Positions 24,850 to 32,880 of a DNA stretch of 49,179 nucleotides are shown in pieces. The notes beneath the pieces are model-generated. The model did no database searches. It was not told where the DNA came from and saw nothing but the letters and a program-made list of their open reading frames with translations. Each line of letters starts with the position of its first letter. Position 1 is the first letter of the stretch. The translations under genes and the position numbers were made by a program. The stretch is taken from positions 1 through 49,179 of the forward strand of contig JBAUMZ010000050.1 of assembly GCA_049578985.1 (NCBI GenBank), given 5' to 3'. The DNA comes from TH5896 sp049578985. GTDB lineage: Archaea; Thermoproteota; Nitrososphaeria; Nitrososphaerales; Nitrososphaeraceae.

Positions 24850-25089
24850 ATGACTATTAGATTCCTTCATGGTACACCACTTGACCAGATAGACCAGCTC
24901 TGCAAGGAAGAGGAAATGGTCAAGGTTTCCATCTCTTGTTATCATACCGAGCATTACAGTGATGGAACAAGCGAACTGGTCTTAACCTCTGCATGGTCGA
25001 GTCAGATAAAGTCGAGTAAGGATCTGTTTCAGTTCGATAATAAAGATATGCAAATATTGAGTAAGGAGACTAAAGAAGACCTGCGCTAA
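24850..25089 (+). CDS. Small hypothetical protein at the provirus edge
   Basis: The frame encodes 79 residues, soluble and polar, with LDQIDQLCKEEEMVKVSISC and SDGTSELVLTSAWSSQIKSS. It is unrecognised. An internal ATG (in EEEMVKVS) could be the real start because the first 20 codons lie close to the point where the terminase frame is lost. It may be an intact small viral gene or a fragment. Confidence 0.4.
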   Translation: MTIRFLHGTPLDQIDQLCKEEEMVKVSISCYHTEHYSDGTSELVLTSAWSSQIKSSKDLFQFDNKDMQILSKETKEDLR

Positions 25090-25111
25090 CTGCTCATTGA
25101 GTTGTTACTAG

Positions 25112-25255
25112 TTAGGAAGTATCACTCTTTCATTCAGGACGAATGATATCGCTAGTGATATCATACGATTAAAGGCTAATGACGTTAACATAGTGCATTT
25201 AATGCAAGATAACTCACAAACAATAAGTATTGAGTTCATGAATAACAACAAATAG
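25112..25255 (+). pseudogene. Fragment ending just before the hydrolase gene
   Basis: A plus frame without start reads LGSITLSFRTNDIASDIIRL and NDVNIVHLMQDNSQTISIEF, stopping with TAG at 25253-25255, one base before the hydrolase ATG. A TAG directly precedes the stretch. It looks like the tail of a deleted gene and marks the approximate right border of the scar. Confidence 0.35.
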
Positions 25256-25256
25256 A

Positions 25257-26063
25257 ATGGTTGATCGCAACGTAACAGTAAATGGTTCCAATATAAGGTA
25301 CAGAGAATTTGGGGAAAGTAGTGGAACCATTAAGCACCTTTTGTTTCTTCATGGCCTTGGTTCTTCTTCGGACAGATGGATAGATATTCCTGAAGCGTTC
25401 TCAAGACACTATCACACAGTCGCAGTCGATCTAATAGGTTTTGGCGGAAGCGATTCGCCTCACCTGAATTATACAATAGATGCTTTCAGGGAATTTGTTT
25501 TGGATTTCATGAGTTCCATCCAAATTGACGATGGTAAGACAACCATGATAGGCCACTCTCTTGGAGGATACATAGCATCTGAAATTGCAATTGAAAATAG
25601 GAGCGCGTTAGACAGCTTGGTGTTGATAGATTCATCAGGAATGCTTGATAGACCTACTCCTTTACTATATGATTATCTTGAAGCGGCTATCAGTGCATCA
25701 CCCGAAAAAATAAAGAGGGTATTTGAACAATTAGTTGCTCAGCCTTGGAGGGTCCTTCCAATGATGGTTGACTTTTTTATAAATAGGATCAATAGACCAG
25801 GAGCAAAGCATGCTTTTGAGTCAACGTTTCTCAACAGTACTAACACACAGATCGGCCTAGATAGGTTAAAAAGGATTCATGATGTGCCCGCTCTAATTAT
25901 TTGGGGCAAAAACGACAAATTGATACCAGTTGAGCATTCAAAACTGTTTAAACAAACAATTAAGAATTCCTCACTAGAAATAGTAGAAGATGCCGGACAT
26001 GCCCCATATGCCGAGAAACCCGCGATCGTTAGCGAAATATTACATGAATTCTTTAGATTATAA
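25257..26063 (+). CDS. Alpha/beta hydrolase
   Basis: This 268-residue soluble hydrolase has the full triad: S101 in the nucleophile elbow GHSLGG, D220 (IWGKNDKLIP) and H248 (DAGHAPY). The oxyanion region LFLHGLGSSSDRW and VDLIGFGGSD are typical of the meta-cleavage product hydrolase/haloperoxidase-like branch of the fold. A C-C bond hydrolase or esterase role fits, since the next gene encodes an extradiol-type VOC enzyme: together they could open and cleave an aromatic ring product. It leads a three-gene run in one direction, 62 bp before the dioxygenase gene. Confidence 0.85.
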   Translation: MVDRNVTVNGSNIRYREFGESSGTIKHLLFLHGLGSSSDRWIDIPEAFSRHYHTVAVDLIGFGGSDSPHLNYTIDAFREFVLDFMSSIQIDDGKTTMIGHSLGGYIASEIAIENRSALDSLVLIDSSGMLDRPTPLLYDYLEAAISASPEKIKRVFEQLVAQPWRVLPMMVDFFINRINRPGAKHAFESTFLNSTNTQIGLDRLKRIHDVPALIIWGKNDKLIPVEHSKLFKQTIKNSSLEIVEDAGHAPYAEKPAIVSEILHEFFRL

Positions 26064-26125
26064 GTGATTACCATGCGTGTATTAAAAACACATGACCCGA
26101 AAAAAAGTGAAGAGACAGTGTCATC

Positions 26126-27166
26126 ATGAACAGGGATATCTTTGGAATTCATCATGTTACGGCGATAACAAGTGATCCTCAGAGAAATATCAATTTTTAC
26201 ACTGGAATTTTGGGACTTAGATTTGTAAAATTAACAGTGAATCAAGATGATCCGACTTCGTACCATCTTTATTATGGAGATGAGCTTGGACGGCCGGGAA
26301 CTATTCTTACTTTCTTTCACTGGCCGAATATTCCCAATGGACATCGGGGAACTAGCCAGGTGATCGCCACGGCCTTTCTGGTTCCGGAGAGTGCTATAAA
26401 TTACTGGATTAATAGATTAAAGAAATATCAGATAGAATTTCATGGCCCCTCTACACGTTTTGATGACGAACAGGTATTGTCTCTGCGCGATCCGGATGGG
26501 TTAGAATTGGAAATTGTTGCACATAGGTCTGCAGATGATCGGAGCTCAAACATTTGGAAGGAGGGTCCAATACCAACAGCATCCGCCGTTCGAGGATTTT
26601 ACTCAGTAACTCTGTCAGAGGAAGGATACGAACGTACTGCCTCAGTTTTGACCAATGAACTGGGATTTGTTCATACACTTCAGGACGGAAGCCGGTTCCG
26701 CTATGAGATTTCTACTATCAAATCACCTTCCTCAACTAAAGTCAACACGGAGGAGGGGGGTTTGAAGGGCGGAGCCAAAATCGTTGATGTCCTTTGTCTA
26801 CCTCACACACAACAGGGAGTTGTAGGAATTGGTTCAGTACATCATGTAGCATTTCGTACCCCTACAGACGCTCAACAACAGATACTTCGGCACAAACTAG
26901 TTAGAGCTGGGTTGAACGCAACTCCTGTAATTGACCGGTTCTACTTTCATTCTGTATATTTCCGTGAACCTGGTGGTGTCCTTTTCGAAATCGCCACAAA
27001 TCCTCCTGGATTTACGGTCGATGAGAAGGCCGAAGAGCTTGGCACTCACTTGGTGCTTCCTCCATGGCTTGAATCTGTTCGTGGGGACCTTGAGAAAATT
27101 TTACCTGCAATAGTCCATCCAAGAAAGGGAATCCAAACTAGCAGTAGCAACAGTGCCTTGACCTGA
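26126..27166 (+). CDS. Ring-cleaving dioxygenase of the VOC family, MhqO/MhqA-like
   Basis: This 346-residue protein is made of two vicinal-oxygen-chelate modules. The first opens GIHHVTAITSDPQRNINFYT and has LGRPGTILTFFHWPN. The second has GSVHHVAFRTPTDAQQ and ends with the metal ligand glutamate in GGVLFEIATNPPGF. Layout and length match the MhqA/MhqO group, whose bacterial members protect against hydroquinones and quinones, with a metal bound by two His and one Glu. Its downstream neighbour is an MhqD-like hydrolase, as in the Bacillus mhq operon. The aromatic substrate is not known here. Confidence 0.85.
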   Translation: MNRDIFGIHHVTAITSDPQRNINFYTGILGLRFVKLTVNQDDPTSYHLYYGDELGRPGTILTFFHWPNIPNGHRGTSQVIATAFLVPESAINYWINRLKKYQIEFHGPSTRFDDEQVLSLRDPDGLELEIVAHRSADDRSSNIWKEGPIPTASAVRGFYSVTLSEEGYERTASVLTNELGFVHTLQDGSRFRYEISTIKSPSSTKVNTEEGGLKGGAKIVDVLCLPHTQQGVVGIGSVHHVAFRTPTDAQQQILRHKLVRAGLNATPVIDRFYFHSVYFREPGGVLFEIATNPPGFTVDEKAEELGTHLVLPPWLESVRGDLEKILPAIVHPRKGIQTSSSNSALT

Positions 27167-27197
27167 GCACACATAACATAATCAATAGGTGAAATAG

Positions 27198-27845
27198 ATG
27201 AAAGAAAAAGACCAACTAGGATTTATTCATCGATTTCTTGCATCAGAGCATAACAAGCGAGATAGATCGTTGACTCTACTATTGTTGCACGGAACTGGGG
27301 GGGACGAGAACGATCTAATTCAGATAGCAAGGATGATGGACCCTGTAGGAGCTTCAATTCTAAGTCCTCGTGGCAAGGTGCTCGAGAATGATCTGCCAAG
27401 GTTTTTTCGCAGATTATCAGAGGGAGTCTTTGATATAAAAGATTTGAAATTTCGTACCCACGAACTAGCGGATTTTATACAGAATGCATCAAAGCTCTAC
27501 AAGTTTGATTTGGAACATCTTGTGGCAGTAGGGTATTCCAATGGCGCTAACATTGCTGCAAGCATGCTATTACTTAGACCTGAGATACTCGCCGGTTCTA
27601 TTCTGTTTAGGGCTATGATTCCATTTGTACTCGATTCAGTCCCTAACCTGTCAGGCAAGTACATATTCATGTCTGCTGGTCTACACGATCCCATCGTACC
27701 CAGCCGCGGAACAAAAGGTCTATTTGATCTACTGAAGAAAACCGGATCAAATGTTTCACTGAAATGGCAAAATAGCGGACATGAACTAACCCAAAGAGAT
27801 GTGATTGAGGCCAGAGAATGGCTTTCAGCTTCTTTCACTACATGA
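27198..27845 (+). CDS. MhqD-like carboxylesterase/phospholipase family hydrolase
   Basis: This 215-residue alpha/beta hydrolase has triad residues S114 (VGYSNGANIA), D164 (SAGLHDPIVP) and H195 (NSGHELT). The start LLLLHGTGGDENDL and ILSPRGKVLENDLPRFFRRL are the MhqD/YodD signature. In Bacillus, mhqD is co-transcribed with the mhqO dioxygenase and induced by quinone-like electrophiles. Here the gene follows the dioxygenase by 31 bp, so it is probably in the same operon. The exact reaction of MhqD proteins is not established. No MhqR-like repressor lies next to the cluster. Confidence 0.85.
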   Translation: MKEKDQLGFIHRFLASEHNKRDRSLTLLLLHGTGGDENDLIQIARMMDPVGASILSPRGKVLENDLPRFFRRLSEGVFDIKDLKFRTHELADFIQNASKLYKFDLEHLVAVGYSNGANIAASMLLLRPEILAGSILFRAMIPFVLDSVPNLSGKYIFMSAGLHDPIVPSRGTKGLFDLLKKTGSNVSLKWQNSGHELTQRDVIEAREWLSASFTT

Positions 27846-27994
27846 GTTCCTGGCTTGAGAATTTGATGTATGGCCTAATTTACATGACAACGTTCCCGCC
27901 GGATTGAGGTTTAGAGGCCACAGCCGCCTCGTTGTGAAATTCCGATAACTTTCTGTTACGGATAACCAATCATTGAAGGTGAAGCACAATACCA

Positions 27995-29281
27995 TTATGA
28001 TTGCTCTGTACTATTGTGTTGAGGCCTCTTTTCAAGTACTGCATCTAAATCTATCACATTTCCGTTCCTGACCACACTTAGAACTACATTGTCGCCAGGA
28101 GACTTATTCCCTTCTATATAGGATACTAACTGTTCAAACTCTCTCATCTTATCCCCATCGACTGCTACGATTACATCTCCTCCGTGCTTTCTACCATATT
28201 GATCGATTGTAGTCCCGTTCAACCCTGCCTTGTCTGCAGGACCCGCCTGTACTAGTGTATTTACAGATACCCCCTTCAGATTTTGGGTTATATTTGCAAT
28301 ACTAGCTGCTAAATCTGAAGTAAGGGTGGCTCCTGTAAATCCTAGGTATGGATGCGTATAGTTTCCTTCAGCGATCAGAGCGGGAACTATTTTTTGTACA
28401 AGGTTGGATGGTATTGCGAAATTCACCCCTCCCGGAAAGCCTCCAAAAGTAACTCCTACTACCCTACCCTGTGTGTCTAATAGCGGACCGCCGGAGTTGC
28501 CTGGGTTCACTGCGGCGTCAGTTTGAATTACGTCAGGAATCGAAAAGCCAATACCAGGGGCCGGGACTAATCTGCCTGCTTGACTCACTATGCCTGTTGT
28601 CATGGTACCTGCAAGTCCATAAGGATTTCCGATGGCAATCACTGTGTCACCTACTTGTAATGCTGACGAGTTGGCAAGTTGGAGCGCATCTAGGTGTTTT
28701 TCTTGCTCCAAGGTATTATTCTCTGTTTCAATAATTTTAAGAACTGCTAAGTCTACATATGGATCTACCGCTGTGACGTTGGCCCTAGATCTATCCCCGT
28801 TAGTAAATGTCACATCTACTACTTGGGCGTTCGCAACCACATGGTTATTGGTAATAATGTGTCCTTCTTGATCGAATACAAAACCGGATCCCAAAGCTGT
28901 TCTATTCTCTTGTGAAGGATCTATAGCGATACCTGTTAGGGGTACCGTTCTAGTTATTTGTACAACAGATCCTTGTGTCTGTTTGAATACGTCATTAAAA
29001 AGGCTGGTATTAACTCTTGATATGGAGGTTACTGGTGAAGTAGTATTTGCCTGCCCAAAATCCGAATCATCATCATTATTTAACCCTTGTTGGGGATAAG
29101 GTTGGGCATAGGTAATAGAATCAATCAATTCTGGTGATAAATGAATTAGTAAGAAAGCCAACGACATTGAGGTTGCAAACAAAAAAATTGTTGTCTTACG
29201 CCTGGGAAAAACCTTACCGATCTCATCAAAAATCATTTTGCCTGGTTCTCTATTACTTTCATTATTATTGTAATTGCGCAT
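27995..29281 (-). CDS. HtrA/DegP-like serine protease with one PDZ domain
   Basis: This 428-residue quality-control protease is anchored in the membrane by an N-terminal helix (about residues 31-48) with the body outside. The trypsin-like domain (about 95-300) has the triad H147 (ITNNHVVA), D177 (PYVDLAVLK) and S263 (NPGNSGGPL), so it is predicted active. A single PDZ domain (about 315-415) includes AGPADKAGLNGT and GGDVIVAVDGDK. Such enzymes degrade misfolded exported proteins. A GGAG ribosome site lies upstream of the ATG at 29281. It converges on the mhq-like cluster and has no partner gene. Confidence 0.93.
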   Translation of the reverse strand: MRNYNNNESNREPGKMIFDEIGKVFPRRKTTIFLFATSMSLAFLLIHLSPELIDSITYAQPYPQQGLNNDDDSDFGQANTTSPVTSISRVNTSLFNDVFKQTQGSVVQITRTVPLTGIAIDPSQENRTALGSGFVFDQEGHIITNNHVVANAQVVDVTFTNGDRSRANVTAVDPYVDLAVLKIIETENNTLEQEKHLDALQLANSSALQVGDTVIAIGNPYGLAGTMTTGIVSQAGRLVPAPGIGFSIPDVIQTDAAVNPGNSGGPLLDTQGRVVGVTFGGFPGGVNFAIPSNLVQKIVPALIAEGNYTHPYLGFTGATLTSDLAASIANITQNLKGVSVNTLVQAGPADKAGLNGTTIDQYGRKHGGDVIVAVDGDKMREFEQLVSYIEGNKSPGDNVVLSVVRNGNVIDLDAVLEKRPQHNSTEQS

Positions 29282-29678
29282 TTTTTACTTATCTCCTCAT
29301 TGGATCGAGGATTTGACTATTGTGTGTTTTGGCATTTCTTGTCTGAATTCACAGTATAAGAATTATTCTAATGAAGCTTTTACACGAGTATTCTAACAAT
29401 CGATGAGAGCGAACCAAATCACTCCGTACAGACGGTCCGCTACTCACGGTAGTAGATGATGCCTTCCGTCAGGCACAAGTATACTAGAGGAAGTATTCTG
29501 TAGATGATCAGAAGAGCCGTGGGCCATCGAAGAGTATTACAACTCTGAACGTCCAAATTTACCCTTTCCCATCAATCTGGAGTGTCCGAGTTTAAGAGGG
29601 TGTCTTACATCTACGCGCATTTTATCTCTACTAAACACCCAAAAAGGGGAATTAATACATATTGCGAGAGGCTTAGCG
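29282..29678. other. Spacer, promoter of htrA-like gene
   Basis: The first 60 bp should hold the minus-strand promoter of the protease gene. The rest shows no gene I can support. Confidence 0.35.
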
Positions 29679-30030
29679 TCAATCAGTTATCTTCTTAATC
29701 AGCTTATGCGTTTTCGTTTCAATCATCTTATCTCTTGTAAGGTTAGCGAATTTCATCGCATATAGCACATTAAGCCACAGATGGGGATTCGGATCACCTT
29801 GCTGCCTTTCGACCCAAATACGCATTGATTAGGGGGTATTGTGTTGTCTCCTAGTTTCAAGAATCGAAGATCAGAATATTCATTATGGGCCGCGTCAACC
29901 ACGTCTTCAACATTGACCTCTAAACCAAGTCCATCGATAATCTTAAGATCGGCCTCATTTACCTTAACGACGTCAGATGGTATAAATTCAAATATATGTG
30001 AATTAACACCCTCTGGAACAAGCGAGATCT
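29679..30030 (-). pseudogene. Fossil of a ZnuA/TroA-type metal-binding protein
   Basis: The minus strand carries two matching pieces in different frames. The first (from 30030) reads ISLVPEGVNSHIFEFIPSDV, VNEADLKIIDGLGLEV and VEDVVDAAHNEYSDL. After the shift near 29826 the second reads IWVERQQGDPNPHLWLNVLY and AMKFANLTRDKM before TGA at 29679-29681. These fit the solute-binding protein of zinc/manganese ABC importers, whose metal His residues lie in such G-x-x-S-H and N-P-H-x-W-L motifs. Signal peptide and C-terminal half are gone. A functional zinc importer must be elsewhere or absent. Confidence 0.65.
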
Positions 30031-30161
30031 ATTAGAACTATGAACAGATCTACTGGTGTAAAGTTGTTGCAGATTTAAACCGTCAGTCATCTGGCAAATA
30101 CAATTAAAACGTCAGGCATACAATTGCAAGCACTTGTAACATGATCGTTAGATGCGATTTC

Positions 30162-30368
30162 TTATTGCAAGTTAGCCCCACAGAATGGACATTCATGAAT
30201 TCCACGCAATATCTTTTTCCGACATTTCGGACATCGTGGCTTCAATATTGACGAAAGAATGACAACACCGACTGCACCTAAACCCAGACCTACTAGAAAA
30301 TCCGAGTATTTGCGTTTGTCCCGCCCGTCTGCATTGGATTTATTGTTCTTGTCCATTATTATTTTCAC
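30162..30368 (-). CDS. Small membrane protein with zinc ribbon
   Basis: This 68-residue protein has one transmembrane helix (about residues 24-42) and a C-terminal zinc ribbon with C46, C49, C60 and C63 (RCPKCRKK, HECPFCGANL). The N-terminal 20 residues are charged. A second Met at position 5 could be the start. Small zinc-ribbon membrane proteins are common in archaea and mostly uncharacterised. It sits between the ZnuA fossil and another Cys-rich protein on the same strand. Confidence 0.65.
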   Translation of the reverse strand: MKIIMDKNNKSNADGRDKRKYSDFLVGLGLGAVGVVILSSILKPRCPKCRKKILRGIHECPFCGANLQ

Positions 30369-30481
30369 AAGACTCGCAAATACGTGATATTATACTAAAT
30401 GACATACTCCTCTATCATAGTTCTTGGTTATATCTTTTGTACCACTTCTTACAGAGATCAAATATATCCGGAACCCGAATT

Positions 30482-31066
30482 CTATAGTCTCTTGATTCTA
30501 TGCCTTATGGTATTAAAAATTATTCTTACCGCATTACTGGTTCCTTTCGATTTAACTAATATTGCCTTGGGTAATAGCCTATCACAGAGTTCTTTGTCAG
30601 AGGTCAGTAGAAACACAGGAATAGCTTTGTAGGAGTCCACAATTCGTATTATCTCAAGATCTGAGCTGCCCGTAGGTATAATATCTATATAGCAGTTTAA
30701 AGGGTATTGCATCGCTAGCAATTTGCGCAGTAATTCTAACATATTTGATTTTCCTATACCACGTCTAATCGATTCATCAATGATTAATACGGCAGCAAAG
30801 CAATCATAAGGGTTTCTACTTATCAATAAGAGCGAGAGTTCTTTATATGAGTCCCATTTCCTTTCTCGGTATGGAAAATCCTTATATCCTTGATCCGGCA
30901 ATTGCAGCGATCGTCTCTGAGGACACTTTTTCAGCGTGTTATGCAGATCTTCTGTGTAATGAATACATGATAGAAAACTTCTACAATAGTAGCAAAATCC
31001 ACACCGTCTGCAGATAGGGTATAAAAGCGTCGGAATATATTCCGAGTAGCAATTAAGACATTTCAT
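30482..31066 (-). CDS. Zinc-finger plus possible PIN-like domain protein
   Basis: This 194-residue soluble protein is not in a family I can name with certainty. The N-terminus has Cys pairs C3/C6, C19/C22 and C25/C28 (KCLNC, CRRCGFCYYC), enough for one or two zinc sites. The C-terminal 110 residues alternate strands and helices with acidic positions where PIN-type nucleases have them: AAVLIIDESIRRG, YIDIIPTGSSDLEI and PVFLLTSDKELCDRLL, followed by a last strand. That order resembles VapC/PIN-like RNases, but the family call is an inference. No antitoxin-like partner is adjacent. It is divergent from the macro-domain gene. Confidence 0.5.
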   Translation of the reverse strand: MKCLNCYSEYIPTLLYPICRRCGFCYYCRSFLSCIHYTEDLHNTLKKCPQRRSLQLPDQGYKDFPYRERKWDSYKELSLLLISRNPYDCFAAVLIIDESIRRGIGKSNMLELLRKLLAMQYPLNCYIDIIPTGSSDLEIIRIVDSYKAIPVFLLTSDKELCDRLLPKAILVKSKGTSNAVRIIFNTIRHRIKRL

Positions 31067-31282
31067 ATCGGATGCTCGAATGTTCCTATCAAGGAAGATT
31101 TCAATACCACTATATCTTTATTTATCCCACAGAATAGAGCGAGCAAAACAACAACAGCCTCTAATCAATCTTAATACATTTTCGGTTTTTTCCTTTAATT
31201 ATCTTATCTCATCACCATTAGCAGTTATGCCTGTGTCTGATATATCTATTAATTTGATTAAATATTATATTGCGAAAATAGA

Positions 31283-31858
31283 TTGAGAGAGCGTTCGGTA
31301 ATAGTGGATCAGATTGAACTACAAAATGGTAAGATCATAAGGCTAGTTAAAGGAGATATTACTTCAAGAGATGTCGATGCAGTCGTAAGTGCTTCAAACT
31401 CAAATCTTAAACACGGAGGAGGAGTAGCAGCTGCCATCATGAGGAAAGGAGGACAGATAATCCAAGAAGAGAGTGATAAAATAGGGTTTGTTCCAGTTGG
31501 TTCCGCGGCAATTACGAACTGTGGTAAATTGCCATGTAAAGCAGTTATTCATGCAGTGGGACCAAGAATGGGTGAAGGGGGTGAAGACGTAAAGTTAAGA
31601 GGTGCAATTCGGGCTAGTCTTTTATTGGCTTCTGAGAGAAAGTTTCGAGATATTTCCATTCCTGCGGTAAGCTCAGGGATATTTGGTTTTCCCAAGGATA
31701 AATGTGCCGCTATATTGGTGAGTGAATCTCTGAACTTTCTCCTTTGCGGAGACGATGACGAGCGTGGTTCTACTCTAGAAATTGTAGAATTCTGTATCAT
31801 GGATAGTGACACCTTGAAGGAGTTTAAATCACAATTTAGGTTATTGAAGAATGGATGA
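31283..31858 (+). CDS. Macro-domain protein (ADP-ribose binding)
   Basis: This 191-residue soluble protein is a single macro domain. It shows the ligand-binding run VKGDITSRDVDAVVSASN (Asp25 and Asn39 region), the glycine-rich LKHGGGVAAAIMRKGG, and the second loop IPAVSSGIFGFP. Such domains bind ADP-ribose and often remove it from proteins, nucleic acids or O-acetyl-ADP-ribose. The start is a TTG at 31283, placed right for a TATA-like AATATTATAT about 25 bp upstream. It diverges from the zinc-finger/PIN-like gene by about 215 bp. Its target is unknown. Confidence 0.88.
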   Translation: MRERSVIVDQIELQNGKIIRLVKGDITSRDVDAVVSASNSNLKHGGGVAAAIMRKGGQIIQEESDKIGFVPVGSAAITNCGKLPCKAVIHAVGPRMGEGGEDVKLRGAIRASLLLASERKFRDISIPAVSSGIFGFPKDKCAAILVSESLNFLLCGDDDERGSTLEIVEFCIMDSDTLKEFKSQFRLLKNG

Positions 31859-31961
31859 GCCATAATGATCTTAAATGAAGTGAGCATCGAATGAAGAAGC
31901 TCGCTGGATGAAGTTTATCTTTAAACAATAAGAAACCTTTGAATAATCATGATGGTCATAT

Positions 31962-32567
31962 TTGATAAAGATCTTGACTTATAATTCGAAAGTTGTTCGG
32001 GTGTTACAGGACCTGGAGCGAATAGCAAAAAAACAGAGTTTACCATCTATAGGTCCGGTAAAGGGAAAGATTTTGACAGGTATTATCTGTAAATATAAAC
32101 CTAAAACGATACTTGAGATTGGAACGCTACATGGTTATTCTGCAATTTTGATGGCCGATATGTTACCAGATGACGGAAAGCTGATTACTATAGAGAAAGA
32201 TACAAATCTATCAAGGATAGCGATGAAGAATGTTGAAGATGCTGGACTGTCCCACATCATTGAGGTCATTAATGTAGATGGGCTAAAGGGGATCCCACTT
32301 CTTCAGAAACAAAAGTTTAACCTAATGTTTTTGGATGCTATAAAATCCGACTATTTAAACTATCTTAATCTGGCAGAGAAGAACAACTTGTTAAGTGATA
32401 GGGTGGTGGTAGTTGCAGATAATGTTCTGCTATACGAGAATGAAATGCAAGACTACCTTCAGTATGTTCGGGCTTCAGGGAGGTACAAGAGTCAATCCAC
32501 TGAAACTACATTAGAATTTACAAAGAATGTCAAAGACGCTCTCGAAGTGAGTGTAAGGAACAATTGA
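31962..32567 (+). CDS. SAM-dependent O-methyltransferase
   Basis: This 201-residue enzyme is of the small class I O-methyltransferase group (COG4122-like). Motif I is KTILEIGTLHGYSAI, the ribose-binding acid follows in KLITIEKD, and NLMFLDAIKSDYLNYL holds the metal-region Asp typical of catechol-type enzymes. A later VVVADNVLLYE also matches that family. The start is TTG at 31962. Its stop overlaps the TTG of a possible 59-residue frame by 4 bp. The acceptor could be a phenol or other small molecule, and cannot be read from context. Confidence 0.85.
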   Translation: MIKILTYNSKVVRVLQDLERIAKKQSLPSIGPVKGKILTGIICKYKPKTILEIGTLHGYSAILMADMLPDDGKLITIEKDTNLSRIAMKNVEDAGLSHIIEVINVDGLKGIPLLQKQKFNLMFLDAIKSDYLNYLNLAEKNNLLSDRVVVVADNVLLYENEMQDYLQYVRASGRYKSQSTETTLEFTKNVKDALEVSVRNN

Positions 32568-32743
32568 TTGACAAACCACTTTATGAAGATCACTCACTCG
32601 TACCAAAACTGGGTGTACCACTTGTACCAATCCAGGAAATGAATGCGCTGCTATTCATTGGTGATCTCGCTAAAACTAAACCTGGATCATGTCCAACAAT
32701 TCTCCGTCAAATCTGCAGATCTCAGAAACATATTGATAACTAG
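32564..32743 (+). CDS. Possible small overlapping gene
   Basis: A 59-residue frame starts with TTG inside the O-methyltransferase stop (TTGA overlap). It reads DKPLYEDHSLVPKLGVPLVP, NALLFIGDLAKTKPGSCPT and ends KHIDN. The overlap and composition suggest real coding, but a competing frame from 32643 also looks plausible, so either is uncertain or the region is frameshifted. The family is unknown. Confidence 0.3.
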   Translation: MIDKPLYEDHSLVPKLGVPLVPIQEMNALLFIGDLAKTKPGSCPTILRQICRSQKHIDN

Positions 32744-32880
32744 ACATGAAATTTTCAACTTGATAGGTGAAAACCCCAGCAGTTCTTTTGCTCTACTTCA
32801 ATATATCAACTCATGTCCTGCTTTTGTATTATGAGATCGGAATAGCCTTTTATTGGCACGGGGATACCAATAAAATGTAG

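Larger units (their letters stand above)
19925..25255. mobile_element. Decayed head-tail provirus scar
   Basis: The stretch combines an integrase remnant, a SF3/D5-type helicase remnant, a papain-like amidase remnant, two terminase large-subunit remnants and small orphan genes. Together these are the hallmark set of tailed archaeal viruses (Caudoviricetes). Nearly every viral gene is cut short or carries stops, so the element cannot be active. The two terminase tails are alike but not identical, so at least two related viruses, or a duplicated segment, contributed. Borders are approximate: left at the integrase start, right before the intact hydrolase at 25257. Confidence 0.7.
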
